From assembly GCF_030766825.1 (NCBI RefSeq), contig NZ_JASFDV010000020.1:25638-89637 (forward strand): a stretch of DNA of 64,000 nt, given 5' to 3'. The notes beneath the pieces are model-generated. The model had not been told where the DNA came from. It saw only the letters and a program-made list of their open reading frames with translations, and did no database searches. Shown here in pieces: positions 16,841 through 25,794 of the stretch. The stretch's first letter is position 1; every line of letters starts with the position of its first letter. The position numbers were made by a program, and so were the translations under genes. This DNA is from Nocardiopsis sp. CC223A (GTDB lineage: Bacteria; Actinomycetota; Actinomycetes; Streptosporangiales; Streptosporangiaceae).

Positions 16841-18142
16841 ATGAGCGGGACCCACCCCTTCCGTGTGCTGTGCGCCAGACCCCTGTGGATCGCCAACGGC
16901 GCCGTCACGGGCGTTCTCGCTCTGTTGTTCGCCGTGTTCTACGTCGGCGCCAACATCGATCCGGTCGGCCACATGCAGGCGCTGCCCGTCGGGCTGGTCG
17001 ACGCCGACGAGGGGAGCGGTGTCGGCGGCGAGCGGGTGGACCTGGGGGCGCAGATCGTCGCGTCGGTCACGGATCCGACGATCTCGGACAGGGGCGGGAT
17101 CGACTGGCAGGTGATGGACGAGCGGGAAGCGCAAGAAGCGCTCGGCCGGGGCGACCTGTACGGTGCACTCGTCGTCCCCGCCGACTTCACCACCTCCGCC
17201 CTCGCGCTGACCGACGCCGAGGCCACCGGTACCCCGGCCCGCCCGACACTGACGGTGCTGACCAACCGGTCCGCCGGAGGCGTGGGCTCCGGTCTGGCAC
17301 TGGATGCGGCGACGCGGGTGGCACAGCGCGCCTCGCTCGAGGTGGGCGAGGTGCTGGCCGCACGGAGCGGGACCGGGTGGGCGGAGCAGCCCGCCGCGGC
17401 GCGCGTCCTGCTGGCCGACCCGGTCGCCGTCGAGGTCGAGGACGGCCACCCGCTCGACCCGCGCAGCGGCCTGGGGATGACGGCGTTCTACTACGCGCTC
17501 ACCCTGGTGGTCTGCGGCATGCTCGCCGCCAACGTCATCAGCGGCCAGGTGGATCACGCCCTCGGCCACACCCACAACGACATCGGCCCACTGCGCCTGC
17601 ACCGGCCGCTGATCCGGGCGACCCGGGTGCAGACCCTCGCCATCGGAGTCACCCTCATGGTCGGCCTGTCCCTGCCGATGGGCACCCTGGCAGTGGTCGG
17701 CGCGGTCGGCATCATGGGCATGGACGCCCCCCACCTGCCGCTGCTGTGGCTGTACTCGGTGTGCGCCATCGCGGTCTCGGGGGTCGGCGCGCTCGCCCTC
17801 CTCGCCGTCTTCGGCACCCCCGGCATGCTGGTGGTGACGCTGGTCTTCATCGGGACGGGGGTGCCGACGGCCGGTGCCGTCACCCCTCTGGAGGCGCTGC
17901 CCGGTTTCTACCGCCTCCTCGCGGAGTTCGAGCCGTTGCGGCAGATCACCGACGGCCTCCGCGCGATCCTCTACTACGACGCCCGGGCCGACGCGGGCCT
18001 GGCCCGGGGCTGGACGATGATGGCCGTCGGCCTCGCGGCGGCCGTGCTGTTCGGCTTCGGTGTGACCGGCTGGTACGACCGTAAGGGGCTGCACCGCGTC
18101 CCCGCCGCGGCGGAGCCCGAGGAGGCGGCCGCCCCGGTGTAG
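16841..18142 (+). CDS. YhgE/Pip-like membrane protein (DUF3533, ABC-2 type)
   Basis: The 433-aa protein has one N-terminal helix (residues 15-40), a large extracytoplasmic domain of about 180 residues (starting NIDPVGHMQALPVGLVDADEG) and five C-terminal helices from about residue 215 (FYYALTLVVCGMLAANVISG onwards). This is the topology of ABC-2-type exporters without their own ATPase, such as YhgE/Pip. Such proteins are often TetR-controlled and linked to drug or lipid export. The doubled operator lies 100 bp upstream and the TetR gene follows. ATG 16841 is preceded by GGAGTGAGAG. Confidence 0.85.
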   Translation: MSGTHPFRVLCARPLWIANGAVTGVLALLFAVFYVGANIDPVGHMQALPVGLVDADEGSGVGGERVDLGAQIVASVTDPTISDRGGIDWQVMDEREAQEALGRGDLYGALVVPADFTTSALALTDAEATGTPARPTLTVLTNRSAGGVGSGLALDAATRVAQRASLEVGEVLAARSGTGWAEQPAAARVLLADPVAVEVEDGHPLDPRSGLGMTAFYYALTLVVCGMLAANVISGQVDHALGHTHNDIGPLRLHRPLIRATRVQTLAIGVTLMVGLSLPMGTLAVVGAVGIMGMDAPHLPLLWLYSVCAIAVSGVGALALLAVFGTPGMLVVTLVFIGTGVPTAGAVTPLEALPGFYRLLAEFEPLRQITDGLRAILYYDARADAGLARGWTMMAVGLAAAVLFGFGVTGWYDRKGLHRVPAAAEPEEAAAPV

Positions 18143-18176
18143 CCGAACGCGGTCCGGGTCTCTCACCGCACCTTGG

Positions 18177-18190
18177 AAACCGGTCGGTTT
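18177..18190. promoter_or_regulatory. TetR operator upstream of the tetR gene
   Basis: AAACCGGTCGGTTT matches the family seen at 16702, 18842 and 19930, with GG for GA in the centre. A degenerate second copy (AACCGGGTT, about 18203-18211) lies roughly 24 bp downstream. It ends about 30 bp before the start codon, fitting autorepression. Confidence 0.75.
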
Positions 18191-18222
18191 TCAATCTGGT
18201 CGAACCGGGTTAACCTCCCGGT

Positions 18223-18792
18223 ATGAGTACCGAAGTGAAGCCGAGTTCCAGGGACCGGCTGCTGGAGGCCGCGGCCGCGCTCACCTACCAGGAGGGTGTC
18301 GGGATCGGCGTCGATGCGCTGTGCAAGGCGGCGGGGGTGTCCAAGCGCTCCCTGTACCAGCTGTTCGAGAGCAAGGACGAGCTGCTGGCGGCGAGCCTGC
18401 GGGAGCGCGCCGACGCCTTCGTGGCCGGGCTCCTGCCCGCGGCGGACGACGGCCGTTCGCCCCGGGAGCGGATCCTGTACGTCTTCGAGCAGGTGGAGTC
18501 GCAGTCGGCCGAGCCCGACTTCCAGGGGTGCCGGTACCTGGCCGTGCAGGTCGAGCTCAAGGACCAGGACCACCCCGCGAGCCGGGTGGCCCACCGGGTC
18601 AAGGCGAACCTGACCGACTTCTTCCGGGCCGAGGCCGAACAGGGCGGGGCGGGCGATCCCGACCTGCTGGCCCGCCAGCTCAGCCTGGTCTTCGACGGCG
18701 CCAGCGCCCGGGCGGGGATCCGGGCCGACCGCCTGGCCGGACTGGTCGCGCCCACGGTGATCACCCTGCTCGACGCGGCCGGCGTGCGCTGA
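18223..18792 (+). CDS. TetR-family transcriptional repressor
   Basis: The 189-aa protein has the TetR N-terminal DNA-binding domain: RDRLLEAAAALTYQEGVGIG, then VDALCKAAGVSKRSLYQLFE with recognition helix and KDELL. The ligand domain is helical and contains QGCRYLAVQVELKD, a short form of the TetR_C family found near short-chain dehydrogenases. The region before ATG 18223 has no Shine-Dalgarno sequence, so a leaderless mRNA is possible. It should bind the palindrome repeated before four units in 16.7-20 kb, including its own gene. Confidence 0.9.
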   Translation: MSTEVKPSSRDRLLEAAAALTYQEGVGIGVDALCKAAGVSKRSLYQLFESKDELLAASLRERADAFVAGLLPAADDGRSPRERILYVFEQVESQSAEPDFQGCRYLAVQVELKDQDHPASRVAHRVKANLTDFFRAEAEQGGAGDPDLLARQLSLVFDGASARAGIRADRLAGLVAPTVITLLDAAGVR

Positions 18793-18841
18793 CGCGCCCG
18801 GCCCCGGTGGCGGGGTTCGGGCCGCATGGGCTTGCATGTGG

Positions 18842-18879
18842 AAACCGGTCGGTTTACCTTGGGGGAAACCGATCGGTTT
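18842..18879. promoter_or_regulatory. Doubled TetR operator upstream of the alpha/beta hydrolase
   Basis: AAACCGGTCGGTTT (18842-18855) and AAACCGATCGGTTT (18866-18879) are spaced 24 bp centre to centre, placing two dimers two helix turns apart plus a few bases. The pair is 85 bp before the hydrolase start. Confidence 0.8.
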
Positions 18880-18964
18880 CTCAAGGGATCCGTCAGTCTC
18901 CACCCCTGGGGGCGGGCCGTGTCCGGGGTCTTGAGCCGCAGCCCACGCGCAGGGAGCCAGTGAG

Positions 18965-19843
18965 ATGTCCAGTCCAGAGTCCGGACCCGCGATCCAGATC
19001 CCCGGGGTGACCTCCCACGCCCTCGCCCCGAGTGAGGGGCGCCGCGGCCGCGAGGGCGCTCTGCGCTACCTCAAGGCGGGTGCCGGCGCCCCCCTGGTCC
19101 TGCTGCACACCGTGCGCACGCAGGCCGAGCACTTCCGCTCGCTCGTCCCCCTGGTCTCGGACCGGTACACCGTGTACGCCCTCGACCTGCCGGGGATGGG
19201 CTACTCCGAGATCGTGCCCGGAGCCTCGTACGAAGAGCCGGCCATGCGCGCGGGCGTCGAACGGCTCCTCGCCGAACTCGACCTGCACGACGTGACGCTG
19301 CTCGGGGAGTCCATGGGCGCGGTGCTCGCCCTGACCGCAGCGGCCGACCTGCCGGAGCGGGTGCGGCGCGTCGTCGCGGTGAACGCGTACGACTACCGCG
19401 GCGGGATCGCCCGATCCGGCCTGCTCGCCCGTCTGGTGATCGGCGGCGTCCTCGCCCCGGGGGTGGGCCCGGTGATCGCCGGGGTGGAGCCCAGGGCCGC
19501 CCTCCGCAGGATCCTGCAAGGCGGCCTGGTCGACAAGGCCGCCCTGCGGGAGGACTACGTGGACGAACTCCTCGAGGTGGGCGCCCGCCCCGGCTACCCG
19601 GCCGTCGCCCGGGGCGTGTACCGGAGCCTGCCGAGCCTCATCGCGGCCCGCGCGCGCTATCCGGAGGTCGAGGCCCCCGTCCACCTCGTCTACGGGGAGG
19701 GGGACTGGTCCCGGCGGTCGGACCGGGAGGCCGACAGGCGGCTGCTGCCGGCCGCCGACTTCACCGAGGTGCCGGGGGCGGGCCACTTCATCGCCCTGGA
19801 ACGCCCCGACGTGCTCGCCGACCTCCTGAACGGGGCGGCGTGA
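18965..19843 (+). CDS. Alpha/beta-fold hydrolase
   Basis: The 292-aa protein has the full catalytic triad: nucleophile in LLGESMGAVLAL, acid in YGEGDWS, and histidine in GAGHFIALERP. The oxyanion strand reads LVLLHTVRTQAEHFRSLVPL and the family motif DLPGMGYSE follows. It is probably a cytoplasmic esterase, epoxide hydrolase-like or haloalkane-dehalogenase-like enzyme. ATG 18965 has AGGGAGCCAGTGAG upstream. The doubled TetR operator makes it part of the same regulon as the exporter and the dehydrogenase, suggesting a detoxification role. Confidence 0.88.
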   Translation: MSSPESGPAIQIPGVTSHALAPSEGRRGREGALRYLKAGAGAPLVLLHTVRTQAEHFRSLVPLVSDRYTVYALDLPGMGYSEIVPGASYEEPAMRAGVERLLAELDLHDVTLLGESMGAVLALTAAADLPERVRRVVAVNAYDYRGGIARSGLLARLVIGGVLAPGVGPVIAGVEPRAALRRILQGGLVDKAALREDYVDELLEVGARPGYPAVARGVYRSLPSLIAARARYPEVEAPVHLVYGEGDWSRRSDREADRRLLPAADFTEVPGAGHFIALERPDVLADLLNGAA

Positions 19844-19929
19844 CCTTTCGGCGCCGACCGGACCGCCCCGGCGGCGCGAGGGGCGCGGTGTTCGTCGACC
19901 CGGGGTGATCGCGGGTGATTTGCAGTTGG

Positions 19930-19967
19930 AAACCGATCGGTTTACGGTAGGGGAAACCGATCGGTTT
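19930..19967. promoter_or_regulatory. Doubled TetR operator upstream of the SDR gene
   Basis: Two perfect AAACCGATCGGTTT palindromes (19930-19943 and 19954-19967), 24 bp centre to centre, end 21 bp before the start codon. This is the best-conserved copy of the regulon signal. Confidence 0.85.
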
Positions 19968-19987
19968 TCTCATCTGCGGAGGTAGTC

Positions 19988-20689
19988 ATGACAGCGATCA
20001 AGGGCGCGAGCGTCATCGTCACCGGAGGTTCCCGGGGCATCGGCAAGGTGCTGGTCGAGGAGCTCTACGCGCGCGGCGCCGCCAAGGTCTACGCCACCGC
20101 CCGCGACCCGCGCACGGTGGGGCACCCCCACGCCGTTCCCCTGGCGCTGGAGGTCACCGACCCGGCGTCCGTGGCGGCCGCCGCCGGGCAGGCCCGCGAC
20201 GTCACGATCCTGATCAACAACGCCGGCGCCGCGGCCGGGGCCTCCTACCTCGACTCGCCGATGGAGGACGTGCGCCGGGACCTGGAGACGAACTTCTACG
20301 GGCCGCTGCTGCTCACCCGGGCCTTCGCGCCGGTCATCGAGCGCAACGGTGGGGGCCACGTCCTCAACGTCCACTCCGCCCTGTCCTGGCTGGCCGACGG
20401 CACGCCCTACAGCGCCTCCAAGGCCGCCCTGTGGTCGCAGACCAACTCCCTGCGCCTGGAGCTGCTCCCGCGCGGCATCGAGGTGACCGGGCTCCACATG
20501 GCCTACGTGGACACCGACATGACGGCGGGCGTCGACGCGCCCAAGGCCGACCCCCGCGACATCGCGGTGGCCGCGCTCGACGGCGTCGAGGCCGGGGCGC
20601 ACGAGGTGCTGGCCGACGACACCACCCGCTGGGTCAAGTCGCAGCTGTCCGAAGACCTGGAAGCCCTGTACGCCCAGCTGAAGAACTAG
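19988..20689 (+). CDS. Short-chain dehydrogenase/reductase
   Basis: The 233-aa protein is a classical SDR: cofactor loop VTGGSRGIGK at residues 11-20, NNAG in LINNAGAAAG, catalytic Ser in NVHSALSWL, and YSASK with catalytic Tyr and Lys. A short segment, VDTDMTAGVDAPKADPRDIA, follows. It oxidises or reduces an alcohol/carbonyl with NAD(P). GCGGAGGT is well placed before ATG 19988. It shares about half its motifs with the SDR at 43864, so the two are paralogues under different regulators. Confidence 0.92.
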   Translation: MTAIKGASVIVTGGSRGIGKVLVEELYARGAAKVYATARDPRTVGHPHAVPLALEVTDPASVAAAAGQARDVTILINNAGAAAGASYLDSPMEDVRRDLETNFYGPLLLTRAFAPVIERNGGGHVLNVHSALSWLADGTPYSASKAALWSQTNSLRLELLPRGIEVTGLHMAYVDTDMTAGVDAPKADPRDIAVAALDGVEAGAHEVLADDTTRWVKSQLSEDLEALYAQLKN

Positions 20690-20845
20690 CGCGCACACCG
20701 ATTTCCGAGGAGGTCTTCGTGGAGAGGAGGAACCGCCACGCAGGCTACGCCGACCATCCGGTGACGCGGGTCACTCTCACGGAAAAGGGTATTCAGCCGC
20801 GTTCTGTCACCGTCCGGGTGCAGGATGTGGGGCGTGTTGACCATC

Positions 20846-21994
20846 ATGGTGCAGCTGAAGCTGGCGCCGTCGCCTGAGCAGGCGGCGGCGCTGGCGGCGA
20901 CCCTGCACGCGGTGAACGCCCAGGCCGACCTGGTGTCGCAGGTGGCGTTCGACACCGGCACGACCAGGAACTTCCCGCTGCGCAAGTTGGCCTACGCCCA
21001 GGTACGGGCGGCGGGGATCGGCTCCCAAGCCGCCCAGCACGTCATCAAGAAGGTCACCGACGCCTACACCGCCCTGGCTGCCAGCATCCGCAACGGCAAC
21101 CACGGCAGGCCCGGCTCCAAGCGCCGCCGGAAGGTGGAGTCCAAGCCGATCGCCTTCCGCCCCGATGCCGCCCAGCCCTATGACGCCCGCAACCTGTCCT
21201 TCGCTCTGGACGCCCGCACCATCTCCCTGTGGACCGTGCGGGGCCGGGTGAAGGGCGTGCCGTTCGTCTGCTCGCCCGAGCAGCTCAAGGTGCTGGCCGA
21301 GCACAAGCACGGCGAATCAGACCTGCTGGTCCGGGACGGCAGCTGGTACCTGCTGGTCAGTGTGACCGTCCCCGACACCCCCGAATATGAGCCGGACGGG
21401 TTCCTGGGTGTGGACCTGGGGATCGCCAACATCGCCACCACCTCCGACGGTCACATCATGGCCGGGAGGAAGTTGAACCGGTACCGCCAACGCCAGGCAC
21501 GGCTCCGCGCCAAGCTCCAGAAGAAGGGCACCAAGAGCACCAAACGCCTGCTGAAGAAGCAGCGCCGCAAGGAGTCCCGCCGGGCGCGGGACGCCAACCA
21601 CTGTATTTCGAAGCGCATCGTGGCCGAGGCCGAACGCACCTCGCGCGGGATCGCCCTGGAAGACCTCACAGGCATCCGGCAGAGGGTACGGCAGAGGAAG
21701 CCCCAACGGGCCGCGCTGCACAGCTGGTCGTTTCGCCAGCTGGGAGACTTCATCTGCTACAAGGCGAAGCGTGTCGGGGTGCCGGTGGTGTTCGTGGATC
21801 CGGCGTACTCCTCGCGCGAGTGCGCCGACTGCTCCTGCGTCCACCGCCGCAACCGGATCTCCCAGGCCCGTTTCGTTTGCCGGTCGTGCGGCGTCGTTGC
21901 GCACGCCGACCGCAATGCTTCCCGTGTCCTGGCCCGCAGGGGCCAGGAGGCGTGGAACGCGGGGCGTGCATCACGCGTCCCTGACCTCCCGTAA
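20846..21994 (+). CDS. tnpB: TnpB, RNA-guided nuclease of a solo IS200/IS605-type element
   Basis: The ~382-aa protein has the RuvC-like catalytic residues of TnpB: Asp in FLGVDLGIANIATTS, Glu in GIALEDLTGIR, Asp in AHADRNASRVLAR. A Cys4 zinc ribbon lies between them (ECADCSC and FVCRSCG). TnpB cuts DNA guided by a RNA from the 3' end of its own element. No tnpA transposase is nearby. The start is uncertain: ATG 20846 fits the family, but in-frame starts occur from 20825. A right-end hairpin at 22049-22066 marks the 3' end; the gene has replaced the 5' part of the next gene. Confidence 0.9.
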   Translation: MVQLKLAPSPEQAAALAATLHAVNAQADLVSQVAFDTGTTRNFPLRKLAYAQVRAAGIGSQAAQHVIKKVTDAYTALAASIRNGNHGRPGSKRRRKVESKPIAFRPDAAQPYDARNLSFALDARTISLWTVRGRVKGVPFVCSPEQLKVLAEHKHGESDLLVRDGSWYLLVSVTVPDTPEYEPDGFLGVDLGIANIATTSDGHIMAGRKLNRYRQRQARLRAKLQKKGTKSTKRLLKKQRRKESRRARDANHCISKRIVAEAERTSRGIALEDLTGIRQRVRQRKPQRAALHSWSFRQLGDFICYKAKRVGVPVVFVDPAYSSRECADCSCVHRRNRISQARFVCRSCGVVAHADRNASRVLARRGQEAWNAGRASRVPDLP

Positions 21995-22048
21995 CGGGGT
22001 GTCCGGACGGAGGGGCTCACCCGGCAGCCGGTCGGGCGCCACCTCCAG

Positions 22049-22066
22049 CCCGGTCCTAGGGCCGGG
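22049..22066. repeat. Right-end hairpin of the TnpB element
   Basis: CCCGGTCCTAGGGCCGGG folds into a short hairpin and is followed by TCAA. Near-identical hairpins occur at the end of the second TnpB element (50875-50894) and alone at 47375-47394, so it is an element end. The region 21990-22066 would encode the guide-RNA scaffold. Confidence 0.6.
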
Positions 22067-22071
22067 TCAAG

Positions 22072-22842
22072 TTGATCATGAGCCTGTCCCCGTACTACAC
22101 CGACGCCGTCGGCCTGATGGCCGCGGCGGCGCGGGCCCGGGGCGACATCGAGGTCTTCGTCAACATCTCCGAGTACGAGCAGTCGTTCATGACGTTCGAG
22201 CGGATGACCGCGCCGGAGGAGGAACGGCGTGCGTCGCTCGGCGGGCTTGTCGCGCAGTGGTCGCCGCAGCAGCGGGCCCACTGGGTCGCCGAGCAGATGC
22301 TGGAGTGGTCCGGCGTCCCGACCGTCAACGTGCGGGCGGCCTTCTTCGTCGAGAACCCCATCATGACCTGGCTGGCGCTGGGTTCGCTGGCCGACGGCGA
22401 ACTGCGGCTGCCCTTCGGCGACCACCGGCTCGCGCCCGTCGCCGCCCACGACGTGGCGGAGCTGTGCGTGAAGATCCTGACCGACCCGGAGCCGCACATC
22501 TCCGAGTCCTACGCGCTCACCGGCCCGGACCTGAAGGACATGCACGGGATCGCGGAGGACTTCGGGGCCGTGCTGGGCCGGGACGTCACCTACGTCCCCG
22601 AGGACATCGAAACCTGGAACAAGACCTACGTGGACACCGCCATGGCCGGGTACCCGCACATCGCGGAGCACCTGAAGACCCTGACCCGGCTGATCGGCGG
22701 CGGAGGGTACACCGGCGCCACCGACCGGCTGGAGACCCTGCTCGGGCGCAGGCCCAAGACCGTGCGGTGGGCACTGGAGAACAACCCGCGCATCCGCAGG
22801 ATCGCGGCCGGTGAGCCGCTGAGCGGCCCCGGGAGCCGCTGA
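22072..22842 (+). pseudogene. NmrA-like NAD(P)-binding protein missing its N-terminus
   Basis: The frame begins inside the family at LIMSLSPYYTDAVGLMAAA and continues with EQMLEWSGVPTVNVRAAFFVEN, then YALTGPDLKDMHGIAEDFG to the normal C-terminus. The Rossmann loop GxTGxxG and about 80 residues before it are absent, and the preceding sequence is the TnpB element end; a TAG lies just upstream in frame. Without the cofactor loop the protein cannot bind NAD(P) normally. No matching 5' piece lies left of the element, so the insertion involved a deletion. Confidence 0.8.
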
Positions 22843-22848
22843 CGGCGC

Positions 22849-22880
22849 GGCCCCTCCCCGGAAGCGTTCGGGGAGGGGCC
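22849..22880. terminator. Bidirectional hairpin between convergent genes
   Basis: A 12-bp perfect stem, GGCCCCTCCCCG (22849-22860) and CGGGGAGGGGCC (22869-22880), with an 8-nt loop, separates the NmrA remnant from the LacI gene. No clear T-run. Confidence 0.7.
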
Positions 22881-22897
22881 GGGCGGGCCCGCCGCGA

Positions 22898-23950
22898 TCA
22901 GGCGGGGCGGTGGGCGGCGGTCGAGCCGCGCACGATCAGTTCCGGGGTGAACAGCAGCCGCTCGTGCCGGTGGTCCGGGTCGTCGAGCTCGGAGTTGAGC
23001 AGCCGCATCGCCGCCCGGCCCAGATCGTACTTGGGCTGGGCGATCGTGGTCAGTCCCGGGTGGATCAGGTCGGCGAAGTCCACGTCGTCGTACCCCATCA
23101 CCGAGATGTCGTCGGGCACCCGCAGGCCGCGCCGCCCCAGGCCCTTCATCAGTCCCAGGGCGAGCTGGTCGTTGGCGCACAGCACCGCGCCCGGCCGCTG
23201 GCGGGGCCCGCCCGCCAGCACCTCGTCCACGGCCCGCTCGCCCTGCCCGGGGTTGAGCTGGCCGCGTTCGACCAGCCGCACCGACGTGTCGGGGTCCAGC
23301 CCCGCCTCCGCGAACGCCGCCCGCAGCCCCTCGTGGCGCAGCCGCACCTGCTCGATGGAGAACGGGCCCGACAGGAACGTCACCCGCTCGTGCCCCAGCC
23401 CGATCAGGTGGCGGCCGGCGATCAGGCCGCCCTCGCGGTTGTCCACGCTGACGCTGCACCCGGTGTCCTCGCCCACGTCGCCCCGGTCCAGGGCCACCCA
23501 GGCGGTGCCCTGGCGGCGCAGCCACAGCAGGTCGGACAGGTCGTCGTCGACGGGCATCACCACCGCGCCCGCGGCGCGCTGCTCGGCGAGCAGGCGGATG
23601 TTGCGGCGCTGGCGCTCGCGCGCCTCGGCCGAGTTGAGCAGCACCACCGCCAGCCCCTGGGTGGCCGCCTCGTCCTCCACCCCGCGCGAGACCTCGGTGA
23701 AGAAGGGGTTGGTCACGTCCAGCACCAGGAGCCCCACCGAACTGCTGCGCCCCGAGCGCAGACTGCTGCCCGAGGAGTTGCGCACGTAGTCCAGTTCGGC
23801 GATCGCCCGCTCCACCCGCTGCCGGGTGCCGGCGGCCACCCGCTCGGGCCGGTTGAGCACGTTGGAGACGGTGCCGGGGGAGACGCCCGCGTGTCTGGCG
23901 ACCTCGGTGATCCCCACCTTGGGGTGGGAAGGGCTGGCACTGCTGGACAA
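22898..23950 (-). CDS. LacI-family repressor of the rhamnose transport operon
   Basis: The 350-aa protein has a LacI helix-turn-helix at its start (VGITEVARHAGVSPGTVSNVLNRPERVAAGTRQ in overlapping pieces) and the hinge YVRNSSGSSLRSGRSSSVGLLV. A periplasmic-binding-protein-like sugar domain follows, with DVTNPFF, CANDQLALGLM and VMGYDDVDFAD. TTG 23950 is preceded by GGGAG at 6 bp; ATG 23992, the alternative, has no site. It is divergent from rhaTPQSU, and LacI-type palindromes lie at 24051 and 24210 in the shared region. It probably releases DNA on binding rhamnose or a derivative. Confidence 0.9.
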   Translation of the reverse strand: MSSSASPSHPKVGITEVARHAGVSPGTVSNVLNRPERVAAGTRQRVERAIAELDYVRNSSGSSLRSGRSSSVGLLVLDVTNPFFTEVSRGVEDEAATQGLAVVLLNSAEARERQRRNIRLLAEQRAAGAVVMPVDDDLSDLLWLRRQGTAWVALDRGDVGEDTGCSVSVDNREGGLIAGRHLIGLGHERVTFLSGPFSIEQVRLRHEGLRAAFAEAGLDPDTSVRLVERGQLNPGQGERAVDEVLAGGPRQRPGAVLCANDQLALGLMKGLGRRGLRVPDDISVMGYDDVDFADLIHPGLTTIAQPKYDLGRAAMRLLNSELDDPDHRHERLLFTPELIVRGSTAAHRPA

Positions 23951-24050
23951 GGGGGTCTCCCGGGTGGTCTTCGGGGGCGAGGGCCCTCGCATGGTATCGG
24001 CGTGTTCCCGGCCGGTCCGGGCCGCTTGTGACCCCATGGTCACACCGGGA

Positions 24051-24064
24051 TTGAAACGTGTCAA
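24051..24064. promoter_or_regulatory. LacI-type operator, gene-proximal to the regulator
   Basis: TTGAAACGTGTCAA is a near-perfect palindrome with the central ACGT-like step of LacI-family operators. It lies 101 bp upstream of the regulator start and about 160 bp from the second site, so DNA looping is possible. Confidence 0.65.
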
Positions 24065-24170
24065 TGAAACCGCTCCGGAGGGCCGCCGGGGTGTCGGATG
24101 CCGGGCGCGTGCCGCCACTCGGGTCGGCTCCGTTATGCGGTTGACACCTGGGGTTTTCTCGGTGATCCCC

Positions 24171-24225
24171 TTGACTCGCCGATGTGCGCCACTTAACATC
24201 CACTTCATATTAAAACGTTTTTGAA
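24171..24225 (+). promoter_or_regulatory. Promoter and LacI operator of the rhaTPQSU operon
   Basis: TTGACT (24171-24176) and TTAACA (24193-24198), spaced 16 bp, form a good vegetative promoter. Just downstream, TTAAAACGTTTTTGAA (24210-24225, perfect core AAAACGTTTT) covers the expected transcription start, where a LacI-type repressor would block RNA polymerase. Confidence 0.7.
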
Positions 24226-24276
24226 GAGTTCGGCGGGGGAGGCCCCGGCGAACTCGCACCGGAGAAGGAGGGCCAC

Positions 24277-25794
24277 GTGGACCCATCGGAGGTCCCCCCG
24301 CCCCTCGCGCTGGTCGACGTCACCAAGTCCTTCGGCAGCGTCCGCGCCCTGCGCGGGCTGTCCCTGGAACTGCGCGCGGGAGAGATCCACGCCCTCGTCG
24401 GGGAGAACGGGGCGGGCAAGTCCACCCTGGTCAAGACCATCGCGGGCGTGCACCGCCCGGACACCGGACAGATCCTGTCCGACGGGGAGCCCGCGGTCTT
24501 CGCCGCCCCCGCCGACGCCCAGCGCGCCGGGGTCGCGGTCATCTACCAGGAGCCCACGCTCTTCCCCGACCTCAGCGTCGCCGAGAACATCTTCATCGGC
24601 CGCCAGCCCCGCGCCCGCCTGGGCACCATCGACAGGGCGCGCATGCGCGCCGAGACCGCCGAGGCCTTCGCGCGCCTGGGCGTCGACATCGACCCCGACC
24701 GCCCCGCCAACGGCCTGTCCATCGCCGACCAGCAGCTGGTCGAGATCGCCAAGGCCCTCACCCGGCGGGCGCGCGTGCTCATCATGGACGAGCCCACCGC
24801 CGCCCTGTCCGGGGTCGAGGCCGAGCGGCTGTTCACCGTCGCCCGCACCCTGCGCGACGCCGGGTCGGCGCTGCTGTTCATCTCGCACCGCTTCGACGAG
24901 GTGTTCTCGCTGTGCGACCGCATCACCGTCGTCCGCGACGGCGCGTTCGTCTCCTGCGACCCCACCGCCGACCTGGACGTCGACACCGTCGTGCGCCGCA
25001 TGGTCGGCCGCGAGGTCACCAGCCTCTACCCCAAGGAGGAGGCCGAACACGGCGACGTCGTCCTGGAGGTCGAGGCACTGACCCGCACCGGCGTCTTCGC
25101 CGACGTGTCCTTCTCCGTCCGCGCCGGTGAGATCGTCGCCCTGGCCGGACTCGTCGGGGCCGGGCGCAGCGAGGTCGTCCGCGCCGTCTTCGGCGTGGAC
25201 CGCTACGACGCCGGGAGCGTCCGCGTCGCCGGGGACCCCCTGCCCGCCGGCCGGCCCAAGGCGTCCATCCGCGCGGGGATGGCCCTGGTCCCCGAGGACC
25301 GGCGCCACCAGGGCCTGGTCATGGAGGAGTCCATCGGCCGCAACGCCACCTCCACCCGCCGCCGCGTGCTCAGCCGCTTCGGCCTGCTCGGCGCCCGCGC
25401 CGAACACGCCGAGGCCCGCGCGTGGGGCGAGCGCCTCAACCTCAAGTACGGCTCCCTCGACGACGCCGTCTCCACCCTCTCCGGCGGCAACCAGCAGAAG
25501 GTCGTCCTGGCCAAGTGGCTGTCCACCGAACCCCGGGTGCTGTTCATCGACGAACCCACCCGCGGCATCGACGTCGGCACCAAGGCCGAGGTCCACCGCC
25601 TGCTGTCCACCCTGGCCGGACAGGGCCTGGCCATCGTCATGGTCTCCAGCGAACTCCCCGAGGTGCTGGGCATGGCCGACCGGGTCCTGGTCATGCACGA
25701 GGGCCGCATCACCGCCGAACTCGACCGCGCGCAGGCCGACGAGGAGTCGGTCATGTACGCGGCCACCGGACAGCGACCGAGCGAGGCCGCATGA
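24277..25794 (+). CDS. rhaT: Sugar ABC transporter ATPase (RhaT-type, two nucleotide-binding domains)
   Basis: The 505-aa protein has two ABC modules. The first has Walker [10 protein letters not shown], a degenerate signature ([15 protein letters not shown]) and Walker [11 protein letters not shown]. The second has GLVGAGRSE in place of Walker A, signature [15 protein letters not shown] and Walker [13 protein letters not shown]. This is the CUT2 family (RbsA, XylG, AraG). GTG 24277 has GGAGAAGGAGGG upstream. It powers the permeases RhaP and RhaQ; the mutarotase at the operon end points to rhamnose. Confidence 0.92.
   Translation: MDPSEVPPPLALVDVTKSFGSVRALRGLSLELRAGEIHALVGENGAGKSTLVKTIAGVHRPDTGQILSDGEPAVFAAPADAQRAGVAVIYQEPTLFPDLSVAENIFIGRQPRARLGTIDRARMRAETAEAFARLGVDIDPDRPANGLSIADQQLVEIAKALTRRARVLIMDEPTAALSGVEAERLFTVARTLRDAGSALLFISHRFDEVFSLCDRITVVRDGAFVSCDPTADLDVDTVVRRMVGREVTSLYPKEEAEHGDVVLEVEALTRTGVFADVSFSVRAGEIVALAGLVGAGRSEVVRAVFGVDRYDAGSVRVAGDPLPAGRPKASIRAGMALVPEDRRHQGLVMEESIGRNATSTRRRVLSRFGLLGARAEHAEARAWGERLNLKYGSLDDAVSTLSGGNQQKVVLAKWLSTEPRVLFIDEPTRGIDVGTKAEVHRLLSTLAGQGLAIVMVSSELPEVLGMADRVLVMHEGRITAELDRAQADEESVMYAATGQRPSEAA

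Noticed and set aside
22070..22076. TTGAT at the TnpB element right end as a target-adjacent motif
   Set aside because: In known IS605-type elements the motif flanks the left end, 5' of tnpB, so this position does not fit.
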